From Phycisphaerales bacterium (GTDB lineage Bacteria; Planctomycetota; Phycisphaerae; Phycisphaerales; UBA1924): a DNA stretch of 5,563 bases. This document shows positions 4,980 to 5,563 of this stretch, in pieces; position 1 is the first letter of the stretch; each line of letters opens with the position of its first letter. Under the pieces are notes generated by a model that was not told the origin of the DNA, searched no databases, and saw only the letters and a program-made list of their open reading frames with translations. The translations under genes were made by a program, and so were the position numbers. The stretch lies in the NCBI GenBank assembly GCA_025453375.1, contig JALOQT010000082.1, positions 1 to 5,563 on the forward strand, written 5' to 3'.

Positions 4980-5563
4980 ATGCAGCTGTTGTTGTGGGAC
5001 ATGCTGAGGCCTGTGGTCAAGCCGCTCGTGGACCGGGTGGTGGGGGCGATGAATGTGGCGGGCGTGATTCGGCCGGAGGCGACGGCGAAGGTGGTGGTGC
5101 GGCCGCGCAAGTCGCGCGGAGGTGGAGGTGGGGGCGCGGGTGGTGGTGGAAGTCGTGGCAAGGCGCGGCGGCCTGGGGCTTCGGGGGGGGAGGCGAGTTC
5201 AACGGGCGCGGTGGTGGGGGAGGTGGTGCGCCAAGGGGGCGAAGGTGGGGAGATCGGGGGCGGTGCGCCCCTCTCGGAGAGAGGGGGTACCAAGAAGATG
5301 TCGGCGCAGGATCGCTATGACGCGGTGACGCGCGCGATGCTGGCGCAGTATGGGATCAAGGTGCGCAAGTGGCGGACGAGCATGTCGGGCGTGGCGTACG
5401 AACTGAAGTATCGCGATGGCACGATCAAGCGGTTGATTGAGTCGCCCTATCCGAAGAGCCCGATGAGCGCCGCGATTTTTCTGCATGAGATTGGCCATCA
5501 TGCGATTGGCTTTCATACGTATAAGCCGCGGTGCCTGGAGGAGTATCACGCGTGGAAGTGGTC
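4980..5563 (+). CDS. Uncharacterised HEIGHH zinc-metallopeptidase-like protein (3' end outside window)
   Basis: The frame is open from ATG 4980 to the window end: 194 codons, no stop. Residues 1-46 are hydrophobic then basic, possibly an amphipathic helix (MQLLLWDMLRPVVKPLVDRV), not a clean signal peptide. Residues 47-105 are a Gly/Ala/Ser/Glu-rich disordered linker. From 107 an ordered domain begins (SAQDRYDAVTRAMLAQYGIKV), leading to FLHEIGHHAIGFH: His169, Glu170 and His173 form the HExxH zinc motif, and Glu187/Glu188 in CLEEYHAWKW are 14-15 residues on, like the third ligand of ImmA/IrrE-type gluzincins. It could be a protease cutting a regulator, or a toxin-like domain; no family is recognised. 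The start has a GGGGCGAGG at 7 nt, and GC-ending codons through residues 1-46 support coding there; M107 (5298) is a shorter alternative with weaker support. It is divergent from sbtA. Confidence 0.75.
   Translation, partial: MQLLLWDMLRPVVKPLVDRVVGAMNVAGVIRPEATAKVVVRPRKSRGGGGGGAGGGGSRGKARRPGASGGEASSTGAVVGEVVRQGGEGGEIGGGAPLSERGGTKKMSAQDRYDAVTRAMLAQYGIKVRKWRTSMSGVAYELKYRDGTIKRLIESPYPKSPMSAAIFLHEIGHHAIGFHTYKPRCLEEYHAWKW
5268..5286. repeat. Perfect palindrome inside the metallopeptidase linker
   Basis: CCCCTCTC (5268-5275) and GAGAGGGG (5279-5286) form a perfect 8-bp stem with a GGA loop. In frame the segment codes for part of APLSERGG (residues 96-103). It is similar in style, though not in sequence, to the intergenic repeats at 405-727 and breaks no reading frame. 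It lies at the very end of the Gly-rich linker, just before the possible second start at 5298. Confidence 0.6.

Noticed and set aside
4874..5293. Proline-rich open frame on the minus strand
   Set aside because: It is the antisense of the Gly-rich linker; its Pro and Ser runs come directly from GGN codons opposite, and it has no domain.

Overview
The window is high-GC bacterial DNA carrying six protein genes, two of them cut by the window edges. A DUF3553 protein, a short divergent RNA polymerase omega subunit, GC-ending codons and large intergenic spaces fit a planctomycete of the Phycisphaerae type best. This is an inference from gene style; no rRNA or other phylogenetic marker is present.

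Layout, left to right. (1) 1-393, +: C-terminal part of a zinc/manganese ABC transporter substrate-binding protein. (2) 394-743: no gene, but three REP-like palindromic repeats in alternating orientation. (3) 744-1355, -: DUF3553 protein with a helical C-terminal extension. (4) 1356-1950: a long non-coding stretch with an imperfect palindrome centred on CACGTG, a leftward promoter candidate and one perfect DnaA-box match. (5) 1951-2184, +: rpoZ (omega), followed by a stem-loop terminator. (6) 2278-3741, -: an MFS_3/EntS-like exporter. (7) 3742-3827: a short spacer with a parS-like palindrome and two mutually exclusive stem-loops. (8) 3828-4916, -: an SbtA-family sodium-dependent bicarbonate transporter. 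(9) 4980-5563, + (runs off the end): an unclassified HEIGHH zinc-metallopeptidase-like protein with a glycine-rich linker. It is divergent from sbtA.

The genes do not form one pathway. sbtA and the MFS gene share a strand with an 86-bp spacer and could be co-transcribed. The substrate-binding protein belongs to an operon lying to the left of the window. rpoZ appears monocistronic.

The most unusual signal is compositional. The + strand is C-rich on the left and G-rich on the right, and the sign changes inside the MFS gene at roughly 3250-3600, near the parS-like site (3769) and about 1.5 kb from the DnaA box (1843). That direction of change is what a replication origin gives, but a single 5.6-kb window cannot separate this from a rearrangement junction or chance. 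No clear undescribed multi-gene system is visible. The metallopeptidase-like gene and the repeat cluster are the best candidates for new description.
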